Of a stretch of DNA of 64,000 nt, positions 44,071 to 53,746 are shown piece by piece. The stretch's first letter is position 1. Each line of letters begins with the position of its first letter. Below the pieces are notes generated by a model. The model did not search any database and was not told the origin of the DNA. It worked only from the letters and a program-made list of their open reading frames with translations. Both the position numbers and the translations under genes were made by a program. Source of the stretch: HGM04593 sp045612305 (GTDB lineage: Bacteria; Bacteroidota; Bacteroidia; Bacteroidales; Bacteroidaceae); assembly GCA_045612305.1 (NCBI GenBank), contig JAZKYU010000062.1:24333-88332 (forward strand), read 5' to 3'.

Positions 44071-46407
44071 ATGAAAAAAGCAATTTCGAAAAGTTTGAAG
44101 ACTTTGATGCTCCTTTCACTATCATTGTTTGTGGCAGGAACATTTTATGCTTGTCGAGATGAAGTAGATCAAAGTAACCGATTTACATTCACCGGAGAGC
44201 TCATCTCCACACACTTGGAGAGCCGTCCCGACACTTACAGCCACTTCGTAGAAATCCTTAAAAAGGCTACAGTGAGCAAAAACACATCGGGTTCGCTTCT
44301 CAAAACCCTTTCTACATACGGAGCATACACTTGTTTTGCTCCCACTAACCCGGCGATAGAGGCATTCGTGGCAAACGAGTACGAAACATACCTCAACACC
44401 GGTGTAGACAAAGGTATCACATCGCCTTATGTAAGCGACCTTTCTCCCGAAATGTGCTCTATCATTGCAAAAAACCATATAATCGAGGGCGAGTTTGGTA
44501 CCATCGACTTGAAAGATGGTAGTAACATTCCCCAAGCAACAATGAACTTGCGCTACGTACCTGTTGATTGCGATACAGTAGCCGGTGAAATTGTATACAA
44601 ACTCGAGGAAGCCGAAGTTGTAGAAGAGGACATCTTCACACACAACGGTATTATACACTCACTCTCGGGCGTTCTTAACCCTTCAAGAGACAAAGCTGAC
44701 GAGAAGATTAACGAGATTAGCTGCGTTAGCATCTTCCGCGAGGCTTTGAAACAGACCGGTCTCGATGCTCTCATAAACAAGCACGAGATGGATTTGGAGT
44801 ACGATGGTCTCTTGGACGTTAAGGTTGAGGACAAACTTTCTACCGAGGGATCTGACCAGAGATATCCTACAGAAAAGAAATATGGTTTTACCATACTTAT
44901 GGAGCCCGACGTTGTTCTTATGGACAAAACCAAGAACAGCGAAGAGATGGTAATCGATAGTTGGGAGAAACTCGCCGAGTTTGCCGAGATATTCTATGGC
45001 TCGGAGCCTGGATATGAAAAAGAGTACACCCATCCCAAGAACGCTTTGTTCAAATACGTTGCTTACCATATTATAGACCGCAACTTGATGTTCCAGGACG
45101 GCCCCAGAAGCTGGATTATGGAAACAACATACAAAAGAGGTGATGTAGACTTTGCTGCCAACCCCAACGCTTATGGTTTTAGCGCAGCCGTTCACTTCAC
45201 ATATATGAAAAACTGGAGCGACTACTACGAGACCTACCTCCCCTACAGCAACTGGGACTTCACAAGAGAAAGCGAGCTCGACTCTATCAGAGACGGTTTC
45301 GTGCCCGAAGGTTGTATGATTAAGGTGTCAAAAGTATACGAGCAACCTACAACTTTCAAGAAGACCGACGTTGTTTTGAACTTCCACAACACAGAGCCCC
45401 CTGTAGGCTCAAAAATGGAGCTCCACACAAACATCAGAGTTATCAAACCCGAGGATATTGCAAACGACGAAGAGTTTAAGGATAAAGGTATAAGTGTAAC
45501 ACTCCCCTTCAAACACCCCGAAAACGCCGGTATATACTTCATAGACAAAATTCTTGTTTATGACGAGAAAGACATGACAAACTACGTTATCAACGAGCGC
45601 ATGCGTTGGGATATCATGTCGTGCTTCCCCGAGCTCACAACAAACCACGTGAGATATACCACTACAGTTCCTGTAACATACATCCCCCTCGGAACAGAAT
45701 ATACAGGTAACAAAAAACAGTTCTGCAAACGTTTGAGAACAAGAGGTAACGACACACAATTCTACTATCTCTACCCGTGGAAAGGTAACCTGCGTGGTTA
45801 CACCAACTACTTGGGCGACGAGGTGCTCGCAACAGGTGACTTCGATTTTGAATACCGCATACCTCACGTACCTAGCGGTACCTACGAGATACGTATGGGC
45901 TTCTCGATGTCAAATGCCCGCGGTGTTATCCAGTTCTATCTCGACGACGAAATCTGCGGTATCCCTGTAGATATGCGTGATGACATTGCAAACAAAAACC
46001 GTATCGGCTGGTTTACCGACTACAAAACCGAGCGCAACAATAACAACGAGGAGAAGGAGACATCGTCAAAGCTTTCTGCAAGCGACATACAAGACTCTGA
46101 GCGCGCGCTCCGCAACCGTGGTTACATGAAAGCCCCTGCAAACGTATGCGTGTTCCAGGGCAGCAACTGGAGCTACGGAAACGCCGATGCCGCACTGAAC
46201 ACACGTCCTATGCGCGATAGCGACCAGGCTATGCGTCGAATTATCACCACCAACCAGGTTATAACCCCCAAGAAAGAGGGTCACTGGATAAGAGTTAAGA
46301 ACGTTACTCAAGGTGGAGACAGAACAAGACAGTTTAACCAAGACTACTTGGAGATTGTTCCAAAATCTGTTTACAACAACCCCGGTAAACCCGAAGACAA
46401 GTTCTAA
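44071..46407 (+). CDS. Fasciclin-domain surface lipoprotein
   Basis: A 778-residue lipoprotein with lipobox GTFYAC (Cys28). The residues right after the Cys are acidic (RDEVD), resembling the export signal that sends Bacteroidota lipoproteins to the cell surface. The N-terminal 200 residues hold a FAS1 domain (LLKTLSTYGAYTCFAPTNPA, NHIIEGEF, HNGIIHSLSGVL); a second diverged FAS1-like region follows to about 350. The C-terminal half has no recognised domain. Such proteins are often beside SusC/SusD genes, but none is present; the gene is monocistronic between a strong promoter and a long hairpin. Adhesion or glycan binding is possible, unproven. Confidence 0.8.
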   Translation: MKKAISKSLKTLMLLSLSLFVAGTFYACRDEVDQSNRFTFTGELISTHLESRPDTYSHFVEILKKATVSKNTSGSLLKTLSTYGAYTCFAPTNPAIEAFVANEYETYLNTGVDKGITSPYVSDLSPEMCSIIAKNHIIEGEFGTIDLKDGSNIPQATMNLRYVPVDCDTVAGEIVYKLEEAEVVEEDIFTHNGIIHSLSGVLNPSRDKADEKINEISCVSIFREALKQTGLDALINKHEMDLEYDGLLDVKVEDKLSTEGSDQRYPTEKKYGFTILMEPDVVLMDKTKNSEEMVIDSWEKLAEFAEIFYGSEPGYEKEYTHPKNALFKYVAYHIIDRNLMFQDGPRSWIMETTYKRGDVDFAANPNAYGFSAAVHFTYMKNWSDYYETYLPYSNWDFTRESELDSIRDGFVPEGCMIKVSKVYEQPTTFKKTDVVLNFHNTEPPVGSKMELHTNIRVIKPEDIANDEEFKDKGISVTLPFKHPENAGIYFIDKILVYDEKDMTNYVINERMRWDIMSCFPELTTNHVRYTTTVPVTYIPLGTEYTGNKKQFCKRLRTRGNDTQFYYLYPWKGNLRGYTNYLGDEVLATGDFDFEYRIPHVPSGTYEIRMGFSMSNARGVIQFYLDDEICGIPVDMRDDIANKNRIGWFTDYKTERNNNNEEKETSSKLSASDIQDSERALRNRGYMKAPANVCVFQGSNWSYGNADAALNTRPMRDSDQAMRRIITTNQVITPKKEGHWIRVKNVTQGGDRTRQFNQDYLEIVPKSVYNNPGKPEDKF

Positions 46408-46417
46408 AAAATAGACA

Positions 46418-46458
46418 ATTTGCAAAACACTTCCTCAAAAGGGAAGTGTTTTGCAAAT
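46418..46458 (+). terminator. Long hairpin after fasciclin gene
   Basis: Perfect 17-base stem, 46418-46434 with 46442-46458, loop TCAAAAG. Unlike the other terminators in the window it is not followed by a T-run, although each arm is A/T-rich. Confidence 0.6.
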
Positions 46459-46487
46459 ATAGCAACCCCTAAACAAACTCACGAGAT

Positions 46488-48380
46488 ATGAAAAACGGTT
46501 TTATTAAAGTAGCGACAGCGAGTCCGCTAACAAGCGTAGCCGACATCAATTATAATATAGGAGAGATTATATCTACCCTAGACAAGCTCGCTTATGAAAA
46601 TGCCGAGCTTATACTTTTCCCCGAGCTCTGCATCACATCGTGTAACTGCGGCAGCCTCTTCGCTCAACCGTTCTTCACAGAAAAAGCCGAGGGAGCCCTG
46701 GGCAAGTTGCTCGACAAGAGCAAAGAGAGCAACAGCATAATTGTTGTCGGGGCGCCTGTGAGCCACAACAACAAGCTCTACAACTGCGCGGTGGTTATGC
46801 ACAAGGGCGAGATAAAAGGAGTTAGCACCCAAGAGCACCCCGCAGCAAGTTTTGCCGGCAGCGCTACCTTCCCCTGCGACGCAACCATAACACTTTGCGG
46901 GCAAGAGACAAAGATGGGCTGCAACCTCTTGTACAGCACACCGGCTTTCAACTTCGGCATAGAGATAGGCAGCGATGCTTACGCCCCTCTGCCACCAAGC
47001 ACCGCACAAGCACTTGCCGGCGCCGATATAATAATTAACCCATCGGCTAGCAGCGCAGAGGCCGGAGCGCTCGAAAAAACAAAAATACAAATAGAAGCCC
47101 AGAGCCGCAGATGCCTCTGTGGCTACCTATATGCAAACACGGGCTACGGAGAGTCGACAAGCAACGCTGCATACAACGGCTACAACGCCATATACGAGAA
47201 AGGAACCCTCCTTGCCGAGAGCACACCCCTGACAAACAAGAGCAGTTACTCCACAAGCGAGATTGATGTAGAAAAGCTACGCAAGCTGCGCAGAAGCAAC
47301 AAATTCTTTACAGAACAAAACACGCCTGCGGCTACACACCTTATATATATAGCACAAGAGAGCAACAAAGAGGCTACCCTCACACGCACTTTCGACGCAG
47401 CACCTTTCATCCCCAAAAGCAATGCCGACGCACGTTACAAAGAGATATTCGCCATACAATCTATAGCTCTTGCAAAGAGAGTCGAGCACACAAGGTCGAA
47501 AAGTTGCGTTATAGGCATATCGGGCGGCCTCGACTCAACCCTCGCCCTGCTTGTTACCGTAAACGCCTTCGACATAATAGGCAAGCAACGCAGCGACATA
47601 ATAGCTGTTACTATGCCAGGGTTTGGCACAAGCGACCGCACCTACAACAACGCCATAACACTTATGAAGGAACTTGGCGTAACTATGCGCGAAATACCCA
47701 TCAGAGAGGCCTGCATACAGCACTTTAAAGACATTGAGCACAACATCGATAACCACGATGTAACATATGAAAACTCACAAGCCCGCGAGCGCACACAAAT
47801 ACTTATGGACATAGCCAACCAGGCAAGCGGCATAGTTGTGGGTACAGGCGACCTTTCGGAGCTTGCACTTGGCTGGGCGACATATAACGGCGACCATATG
47901 AGTATGTATGGCGTGAACGCATCGGTGCCCAAAACACTTATGCAGCACCTTGTGCGCCACGTTGCCCAAAATAGCTCTAGCGAGGAGATACGCACCACCC
48001 TGCTCGACATTGTAAACACCCCCATCTCGCCCGAGCTCATACCCGCCGACGAGCAAGGAAACATAAAACAAAAGACCGAGGACCTCGTGGGCCCATACGA
48101 GCTACACGACTTTTTCCTCTACAACTTTGTGCGATACGGTTTTTCACCCGCCAAAATAGCTATGATGGCCGAGCGAGCTTTCGAAGGTACACACGACCGA
48201 GCAACCATAAAGAAGTGGCTCACAACCTTCTTGCGCCGCTTCTTTACACAGCAATTTAAACGCTCTTGTATGCCCGATGGCCCCAAGGTAGGCAACTGCA
48301 ACCTAAGCCAACAAGATGCGTGGCGCATGACCGCCGACACAAGCCCTGCCCTTTGGCTCAAAGAGTGCGAAGAGCTATAA
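46488..48380 (+). CDS. nadE: NAD+ synthase with degenerate glutaminase domain
   Basis: Last step of NAD synthesis, amidating deamido-NAD with ATP. The 630 residues are the two-domain layout of glutamine-dependent NadE: nitrilase-fold domain (1-270) and synthetase domain with PP-loop GISGGLDST (near 348). Of the glutaminase triad only Glu46 (FPELC) remains. The segment normally reading PKxxLPNYxxFYE is replaced by TQEHPAASFAG (about 114-124), losing the Lys, and the ICEDLW motif with catalytic Cys is replaced by IGSDAY, with Gly161 in place of Cys. The synthetase domain looks intact, so the enzyme probably depends on free ammonia. A terminator follows. Confidence 0.9.
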   Translation: MKNGFIKVATASPLTSVADINYNIGEIISTLDKLAYENAELILFPELCITSCNCGSLFAQPFFTEKAEGALGKLLDKSKESNSIIVVGAPVSHNNKLYNCAVVMHKGEIKGVSTQEHPAASFAGSATFPCDATITLCGQETKMGCNLLYSTPAFNFGIEIGSDAYAPLPPSTAQALAGADIIINPSASSAEAGALEKTKIQIEAQSRRCLCGYLYANTGYGESTSNAAYNGYNAIYEKGTLLAESTPLTNKSSYSTSEIDVEKLRKLRRSNKFFTEQNTPAATHLIYIAQESNKEATLTRTFDAAPFIPKSNADARYKEIFAIQSIALAKRVEHTRSKSCVIGISGGLDSTLALLVTVNAFDIIGKQRSDIIAVTMPGFGTSDRTYNNAITLMKELGVTMREIPIREACIQHFKDIEHNIDNHDVTYENSQARERTQILMDIANQASGIVVGTGDLSELALGWATYNGDHMSMYGVNASVPKTLMQHLVRHVAQNSSSEEIRTTLLDIVNTPISPELIPADEQGNIKQKTEDLVGPYELHDFFLYNFVRYGFSPAKIAMMAERAFEGTHDRATIKKWLTTFLRRFFTQQFKRSCMPDGPKVGNCNLSQQDAWRMTADTSPALWLKECEEL

Positions 48381-48386
48381 AACCTA

Positions 48387-48416
48387 AAGCCTCCTGTAAA
48401 CAGGAGGCTTTTTTAT
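48387..48416 (+). terminator. Terminator after nadE
   Basis: Stem AAGCCTCCTG / CAGGAGGCTT with loop TAAA, followed by a T-run. Confidence 0.85.
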
Positions 48417-48437
48417 GCCCTGTATTTTGTTTTCGCA

Positions 48438-48470
48438 GACAAAATGACAGCACGAAGCGACAAAATGACA
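48438..48470 (+). promoter_or_regulatory. Paired direct repeat upstream of clpB
   Basis: GACAAAATGACA occurs at 48438-48449 and again at 48459-48470, exactly 21 bases apart (two helical turns). It is a candidate operator or special promoter for heat-shock control of clpB, about 100 bases before the ATG. No TAnnTTTG box was found for clpB. Confidence 0.4.
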
Positions 48471-48568
48471 CAAAAACCAAGATGGCTCGAAATTTGTTTC
48501 CCTACAAGTGAAAAACGGCACAAAGCCACAGAAAAAAAATCATTAACCATTTAAACAGTTTCTTCGAG

Positions 48569-51160
48569 ATGAACTTCAACAAATTTACCATCAAAGCCCA
48601 AGAGGCTATTCAAGAGGCTGTAAACAGAGTACAGTCACTTGGTCAACAAGCAATTGAGCCCGCACACATAATGGGCGGTATACTCAAGAGTAGCGAGCAG
48701 ATAAGCAGTTTCTTGCTTCAAAAGGCAGGCATAAACCCGCAGGGAATAAAAAGCGAGATAGAAAAACTAGAGCAGAGCTATCCAAAAGTACAAGGAGGCG
48801 AGCCCTACCTTGGCCGACAGAGCAATGAAGTACTCCAAAAAGCCGAAGATATTGCCAAAAAATTAGGCGACGAATACATATCGATAGAGCCTATAATACT
48901 CGCGCTCATAAGCACCAATAACCCCGTCGCGCAGCTACTTAAGCAACAAGGCGCAAGTGCCAAGGAGATGGAAAAGGCCATAATGGAGCTACGCAAGGGC
49001 GAAAGCGTAAAGTCGCAATCGGCCGAAGAGAGCTACCAAGCGCTGAGCAAATATGCGATAAACCTTAACGAGGCTGCAAAAAGCGGTAAGCTCGACCCCG
49101 TCATAGGTCGCGACGAAGAGATACGCCGCATACTGCAAATATTGAGCCGCCGCACAAAAAACAACCCCATACTCATAGGCGAGCCTGGTACAGGAAAAAC
49201 CGCTATCGTCGAGGGGCTGGCACACCGCATAATACGCGGCGACGTGCCCGACAACCTGCGCGAAAAAGAGATATATTCACTCGATATGGGAGCACTTGTG
49301 GCCGGTGCAAAATACAAAGGTGAGTTTGAAGAGCGCCTAAAAGCAGTTATAAACGAGGTAACTAAAGCCGAAGGAAAAATTATACTCTTTATCGACGAGA
49401 TACACACCCTTGTAGGCGCAGGCAAGAGCGAGGGCGCCATGGATGCTGCAAACATACTAAAGCCCGCCCTAGCACGTGGCGAGCTACGTTCGATAGGTGC
49501 CACCACCCTCGACGAGTATCAAAAATATTTCGAGAAGGACAAAGCCCTAGAGCGCCGTTTCCAAAGCGTTATGGTAAACGAGCCCGACAAGATGAGCACA
49601 ATATCCATACTACGCGGTCTTAAAGAGCGCTACGAGAGCCACCACAAAGTACGCATACAAGACGACGCCCTTATAGCAGCTGTAACCCTTAGCGACCGCT
49701 ACATAACCGAGCGTTTCCTCCCCGACAAAGCCATAGACCTTGTCGACGAAGCCGCGGCAAAGCTGCGCATGGAGCGCGACTCGCTCCCCGAGGAACTAGA
49801 CGAAATTTCGCGCCACATAAAACAGCTCGAGATTGAGCGCGAGGCCATAAAACGCGAAAAAGATGAAACCAAACTTGCCCAACTAAAGGCCGAGATTGCA
49901 ACGCTAAAAGAGCAAGAGATGGACAAGCGAGCCAAGTGGCAACAAGAAAAAGAGCTTGCCGACAGAATACAGACAGCCAAACAAGAGATTGAGCAACTGA
50001 AATTTGAAGCCGACAAAGCCGAGCGCGAGGGCGACTACGGCAAGGTGGCCGAGATACGCTACGGAAGGATTAAAACCCTAAACGACGAGATAAACGAGGT
50101 GCAAAAGAAGCTGCAACAAGCGCAGCAAAACAGCGCTATGATAAAAGAAGAAGTCACCGCCGAAGATATAGCCGATGTTGTTGCACGCTGGACAGGCATA
50201 CCTGTGAGCAAGATGCTACAGAGCGAGCGCGACAAACTCTTAAACCTCGAAGAGGAGCTGCACAAGCGTGTTGTGGGGCAAGACGAAGCCATCACCGCGG
50301 TGAGCGACGCTGTGCGCCGCAGCCGTGCTGGGTTGCAAGACCCCAAGCGCCCCATCGGCTCGTTCATATTCCTTGGCACCACAGGTGTAGGAAAAACCGA
50401 GCTTGCAAAAGCCCTCGCCGCCTATCTTTTTAACGACGAAACAATGATGACACGCATCGATATGAGCGAATATCAGGAGAAATTCTCTGTGTCGCGTCTC
50501 ATAGGTGCGCCTCCGGGATATATAGGCTACGAGGAAGGCGGGCAGCTAACCGAAGCCGTGCGACGCAAGCCCTACTCTGTCGTTCTCTTCGACGAGATTG
50601 AGAAAGCCCACCCCGACGTCTTCAACATACTACTGCAGGTGCTCGACGACGGGCGCCTCACCGACAACAAAGGCCGTTGTGTAAACTTCAAAAACACAAT
50701 AATAATAATGACCAGCAACCTCGGTAGCAGCTACATACAGGAGCAATTTGAAAAGATAAACGACAAAAACCGAGAGCAAATTATTGAGGAGACCAAGGAG
50801 AGCATAATGAGCATGCTGAAAAAAAGCATACGCCCCGAGTTTTTAAATCGCATAGACGAAACAATAATGTTCACCCCGCTCAACGAACGCGAGATTGAGC
50901 AAATTGTAGAGTTGCAGATAGCGGGTATTAAAAAGACTATGAGCGAGAACGATGTTATGCTCGAGGTGAGTGCAAACGCAATAAAAGAGATTGCAAAAGC
51001 CGGCTTCGACCCGGAATTTGGCGCGCGCCCCATAAAAAGAGCAATACAACGTCACCTGCTCAACGACCTCTCGAAGCAGCTGCTTGCCGGCCTTGTAGAC
51101 AAGAGCAAACCCATAAAGGTAGATGCCAACGAGGCGGGCTTAATTTTCAGCAACAAATAA
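48569..51160 (+). CDS. clpB: Protein disaggregase chaperone ClpB
   Basis: Hsp100 AAA+ disaggregase working with DnaK. The 863 residues show the N-terminal Clp repeat domain (1-145), first ATPase with Walker A GEPGTGKT (204-211) and Walker B LFIDEIH, the coiled-coil M domain (about 405-525) that separates ClpB from ClpA/C, and a second ATPase with GTTGVGKT (603-610). All parts are intact. The stop overlaps the convergent menA gene by 14 bases. Confidence 0.97.
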   Translation: MNFNKFTIKAQEAIQEAVNRVQSLGQQAIEPAHIMGGILKSSEQISSFLLQKAGINPQGIKSEIEKLEQSYPKVQGGEPYLGRQSNEVLQKAEDIAKKLGDEYISIEPIILALISTNNPVAQLLKQQGASAKEMEKAIMELRKGESVKSQSAEESYQALSKYAINLNEAAKSGKLDPVIGRDEEIRRILQILSRRTKNNPILIGEPGTGKTAIVEGLAHRIIRGDVPDNLREKEIYSLDMGALVAGAKYKGEFEERLKAVINEVTKAEGKIILFIDEIHTLVGAGKSEGAMDAANILKPALARGELRSIGATTLDEYQKYFEKDKALERRFQSVMVNEPDKMSTISILRGLKERYESHHKVRIQDDALIAAVTLSDRYITERFLPDKAIDLVDEAAAKLRMERDSLPEELDEISRHIKQLEIEREAIKREKDETKLAQLKAEIATLKEQEMDKRAKWQQEKELADRIQTAKQEIEQLKFEADKAEREGDYGKVAEIRYGRIKTLNDEINEVQKKLQQAQQNSAMIKEEVTAEDIADVVARWTGIPVSKMLQSERDKLLNLEEELHKRVVGQDEAITAVSDAVRRSRAGLQDPKRPIGSFIFLGTTGVGKTELAKALAAYLFNDETMMTRIDMSEYQEKFSVSRLIGAPPGYIGYEEGGQLTEAVRRKPYSVVLFDEIEKAHPDVFNILLQVLDDGRLTDNKGRCVNFKNTIIIMTSNLGSSYIQEQFEKINDKNREQIIEETKESIMSMLKKSIRPEFLNRIDETIMFTPLNEREIEQIVELQIAGIKKTMSENDVMLEVSANAIKEIAKAGFDPEFGARPIKRAIQRHLLNDLSKQLLAGLVDKSKPIKVDANEAGLIFSNK

Positions 51161-52046
51161 CAGAGAATTTGGTGGCGAGCAGAAAAACAACAAACAAAAG
51201 CAGCGAAAAGAGCAATAAGTTTATTGCGGTCCTCCCTAAAAGAGGATTTATAGCTGCACCACGGCTCGCCACAAGTTTGCGCCACACAAGAGTGTGCAAG
51301 CAAAGATAAACAACAGGGACTAACACGGCGTAAACGGGCAAACGCAACCACACAGGCAGCATAACAAACATAGCCACAAAGCCCGACAACAAATACACGC
51401 GCCCCATAACCCTGCCACCAAAGATGACGACAGTTGTGTGCTTACCCACGCTTCTGTCGTCTTCTTCATCGCGGTAGTTGTTAACTATAAGCACATTTGC
51501 AGCAAGCAAGCCCACCGCAAGCGACACCGGGAAAGAGAGCGCAAGCGCATCGAAGCTACCACATTGCAAATAACAAGTGAGGTTAACCGGAACAATACCA
51601 AAAAACAGCACCACAGCAATATCGCCCAAGCCGTGATGCGACAAGGGGTAAGGGCCTGCACTATAAGCAAGAGCAAAAAGCACAATTACACACCCCACAG
51701 GCAAGAGCCACCAACCACCTATAGGGAGCATAGCGCACCCCACAAGCGCAGCAGCCACAAGCATCAAAAAAGTTGCCCGTTTCATATCTCGCGGAGCAAT
51801 ATCGCCCTCTGTAACACCGCGTCTGAAGCCTTCGCGCCCCCTCTTGTCCACCACGTTCACAAAATCGTAATACTCGTTGCCAAAGTTCGAGGCGACCTGT
51901 GCAAAAAGGGCAAACAACAAGCAAAGCACAGCTGCAACAACACTGAAACAACCGTGCCACACAGCGCAGCCTATACCCGCAACAACACCTGCCAAGCTAA
52001 CAGGCAAAGTACGGAGACGCATAGCTTCGATCCACGGTTTTATCAT
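51147..52046 (-). CDS. menA: 1,4-dihydroxy-2-naphthoate polyprenyltransferase
   Basis: UbiA-family membrane enzyme attaching the polyprenyl chain to DHNA in menaquinone synthesis. The 299 residues have about eight to nine membrane segments and the two Asp-rich diphosphate-binding motifs: NEYYDFVNVVD in the first loop and NNYRDEEDD in the second. It follows the methyltransferase gene by 5 bases, so the last two steps of menaquinone synthesis are made together. The 3' end overlaps clpB by 14 bases. Confidence 0.93.
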   Translation of the reverse strand: MIKPWIEAMRLRTLPVSLAGVVAGIGCAVWHGCFSVVAAVLCLLFALFAQVASNFGNEYYDFVNVVDKRGREGFRRGVTEGDIAPRDMKRATFLMLVAAALVGCAMLPIGGWWLLPVGCVIVLFALAYSAGPYPLSHHGLGDIAVVLFFGIVPVNLTCYLQCGSFDALALSFPVSLAVGLLAANVLIVNNYRDEEDDRSVGKHTTVVIFGGRVMGRVYLLSGFVAMFVMLPVWLRLPVYAVLVPVVYLCLHTLVWRKLVASRGAAINPLLGRTAINLLLFSLLLFVVFLLATKFSVICC

Positions 52047-52051
52047 AAGAT

Positions 52052-52747
52052 TTATTTTCTACAAATATACATACGGCACACACCGAAAGTCAACGCACGA
52101 TGCAGCACATCGGCAAAACCAGCTTCGCGCAACATAGCGCAAAACTTGTCGGGTGCGGGAAAGTGAAGCACCGATGCAGGGAGGTAACTATAGGCACCAC
52201 GGTTACCCGAAACACAACCACCTATAGCAGGCAATATTTTAAGGAAGTATAATTTGTAGCACCAGCGTATAAAGCGGTTAGACGGCAGCGACAGCTCAAG
52301 AATAACAAGCTTACCACCAGGCTTTAAAACACGACACATCTCCTCGAGTCCCTTTGAAAGATGCTCAAAGTTACGCACGCCAAAACCCACAGAAACCCTG
52401 TCGAAGGTGTTGTCGCTATACTTCAGAGCCTCGCAGTCGCCACGCTCAAGAAGGGCTTCAACACCTGCAGCGGCCACCTTCTTGCGCCCCACACTCATCA
52501 TACCCTCCGAGAGATCTATCCCTGTGATGCTGCTACCTTTTGCAGCTTTTTGCGCAATCTCTATAGTAAAATCACCTGTACCACAAGCAACATCCAGCAC
52601 AGAAAGAGGCTCTTTGCAGTCCACAATCTCGCGCACAGCCTTTTTGCGCCATCCCTTATCTATGTTTAGAGAGAGTATGTGATTTAGTTTATCGTAGTCG
52701 GGTGCAATATTATCGAACAACTGTTCTATTTTTTCCTTCTTTGCCAT
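52052..52747 (-). CDS. ubiE: Demethylmenaquinone methyltransferase
   Basis: SAM-dependent methyltransferase (MenG/UbiE) making menaquinone from demethylmenaquinone. The 231 residues contain the SAM site DVACGTGDFT, the family motif GFGVRNFEH, and a C-terminal part that ends slightly beyond the usual family core. It sits between a BASS transporter (12-base gap) and menA (5-base gap). Confidence 0.94.
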   Translation of the reverse strand: MAKKEKIEQLFDNIAPDYDKLNHILSLNIDKGWRKKAVREIVDCKEPLSVLDVACGTGDFTIEIAQKAAKGSSITGIDLSEGMMSVGRKKVAAAGVEALLERGDCEALKYSDNTFDRVSVGFGVRNFEHLSKGLEEMCRVLKPGGKLVILELSLPSNRFIRWCYKLYFLKILPAIGGCVSGNRGAYSYLPASVLHFPAPDKFCAMLREAGFADVLHRALTFGVCRMYICRK

Positions 52748-52759
52748 AAAAAAAAATAT

Positions 52760-53617
52760 TTATTTCATACAACGGCGCAACACATATACATATATCAGCA
52801 GTATCACATTCATCATCAAGGCATATATTATAGCCGGCACAGCCATCTCACCACTATTGAATATAAAAGGAGAAGAGGCCACAGCTATAGCCTGTGCAGC
52901 GTTCTGCATACCAACCTCGATAACAATTGTGCGACGTGCTCCACTACCCACACCGCTCACACGCGACAAGAGCGAGCTACACAGCATAGCCGCACAAATG
53001 AGCAAAGAGCAAGCAACGCCCAAAGTGCCAAAATTATCGGCTATCTCTTGCGGATATTGCAAGAAGAAAAGCATCGCCAGCAGCATTAACGACGGGAAGG
53101 CAACCTTGCCAAGCACCCTGCTTGTTGCAGCAGCCTTTGCCGGGAAAAAGTAACGGAACAAAAAGCCTAGCGACAAGGGCAAGAAGAGGAGCACTAAATT
53201 CTGCACCAACAACTTACCTACAGGGAGTTCCACCACAAGACCTGTGCTGCACGACAAAAAATCGGCAGTAAAGTCCATTATCACAGGTAGGGTAAAAAGG
53301 GTTATCACACTGCTCAATGCTGTGAGGCACACCGAGAGAACAACATCGCCCTTTAACAGCAGAGTGAAGATATTTGAAGAACTACCACCGGGACAACAAG
53401 CAATGAGCACCAAACCCATAAAATATGTAGAAGGCAAGTTCATAGCCCACGCCAAAGCAAAAGCTATTAGAGGCAAGAACACCACCTGCCCAACAAGCCC
53501 CACAAATACCGCGCGAGGGTTATTAACTATACCCACGAAAGAGCTACGTTTCAACTCTGTTCCGAGCAAAAACATCAGCACAGCAAGCAGAGGTATCACT
53601 ATCAAGACTGGATTCAT
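52760..53617 (-). CDS. Bile acid:sodium symporter family protein
   Basis: A 285-residue polytopic membrane protein of the BASS superfamily with about nine to ten hydrophobic segments. The family signature CCPGGSSSNIFTLL (about 73-86) and EVGMQNAAQA in the second repeat are the sodium-site crossover helices. Substrates of bacterial relatives include bile acids, pantoate and other organic acids; none can be chosen here. It is the first gene of the unit with ubiE and menA, a link that may be only transcriptional. Confidence 0.88.
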   Translation of the reverse strand: MNPVLIVIPLLAVLMFLLGTELKRSSFVGIVNNPRAVFVGLVGQVVFLPLIAFALAWAMNLPSTYFMGLVLIACCPGGSSSNIFTLLLKGDVVLSVCLTALSSVITLFTLPVIMDFTADFLSCSTGLVVELPVGKLLVQNLVLLFLPLSLGFLFRYFFPAKAAATSRVLGKVAFPSLMLLAMLFFLQYPQEIADNFGTLGVACSLLICAAMLCSSLLSRVSGVGSGARRTIVIEVGMQNAAQAIAVASSPFIFNSGEMAVPAIIYALMMNVILLIYVYVLRRCMK

Positions 53618-53684
53618 AAAAAAATATTATCTGCAAACAAAACAAGATTGCTGCGGCCACAAAGCCGTCCCTTTGTTATTACAA

Positions 53685-53717
53685 AAAATAGGGTGCATCA
53701 TCGACACGCCCTATTTT
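53685..53717 (-). terminator. Terminator after DUF4923 gene
   Basis: Arms AAAATAGGG (53685-53693) and CCCTATTTT (53709-53717), with a T-run on the reverse strand. Confidence 0.65.
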
Positions 53718-53746
53718 CATATTCTCAATCAAAAAAAGAGTACAAA

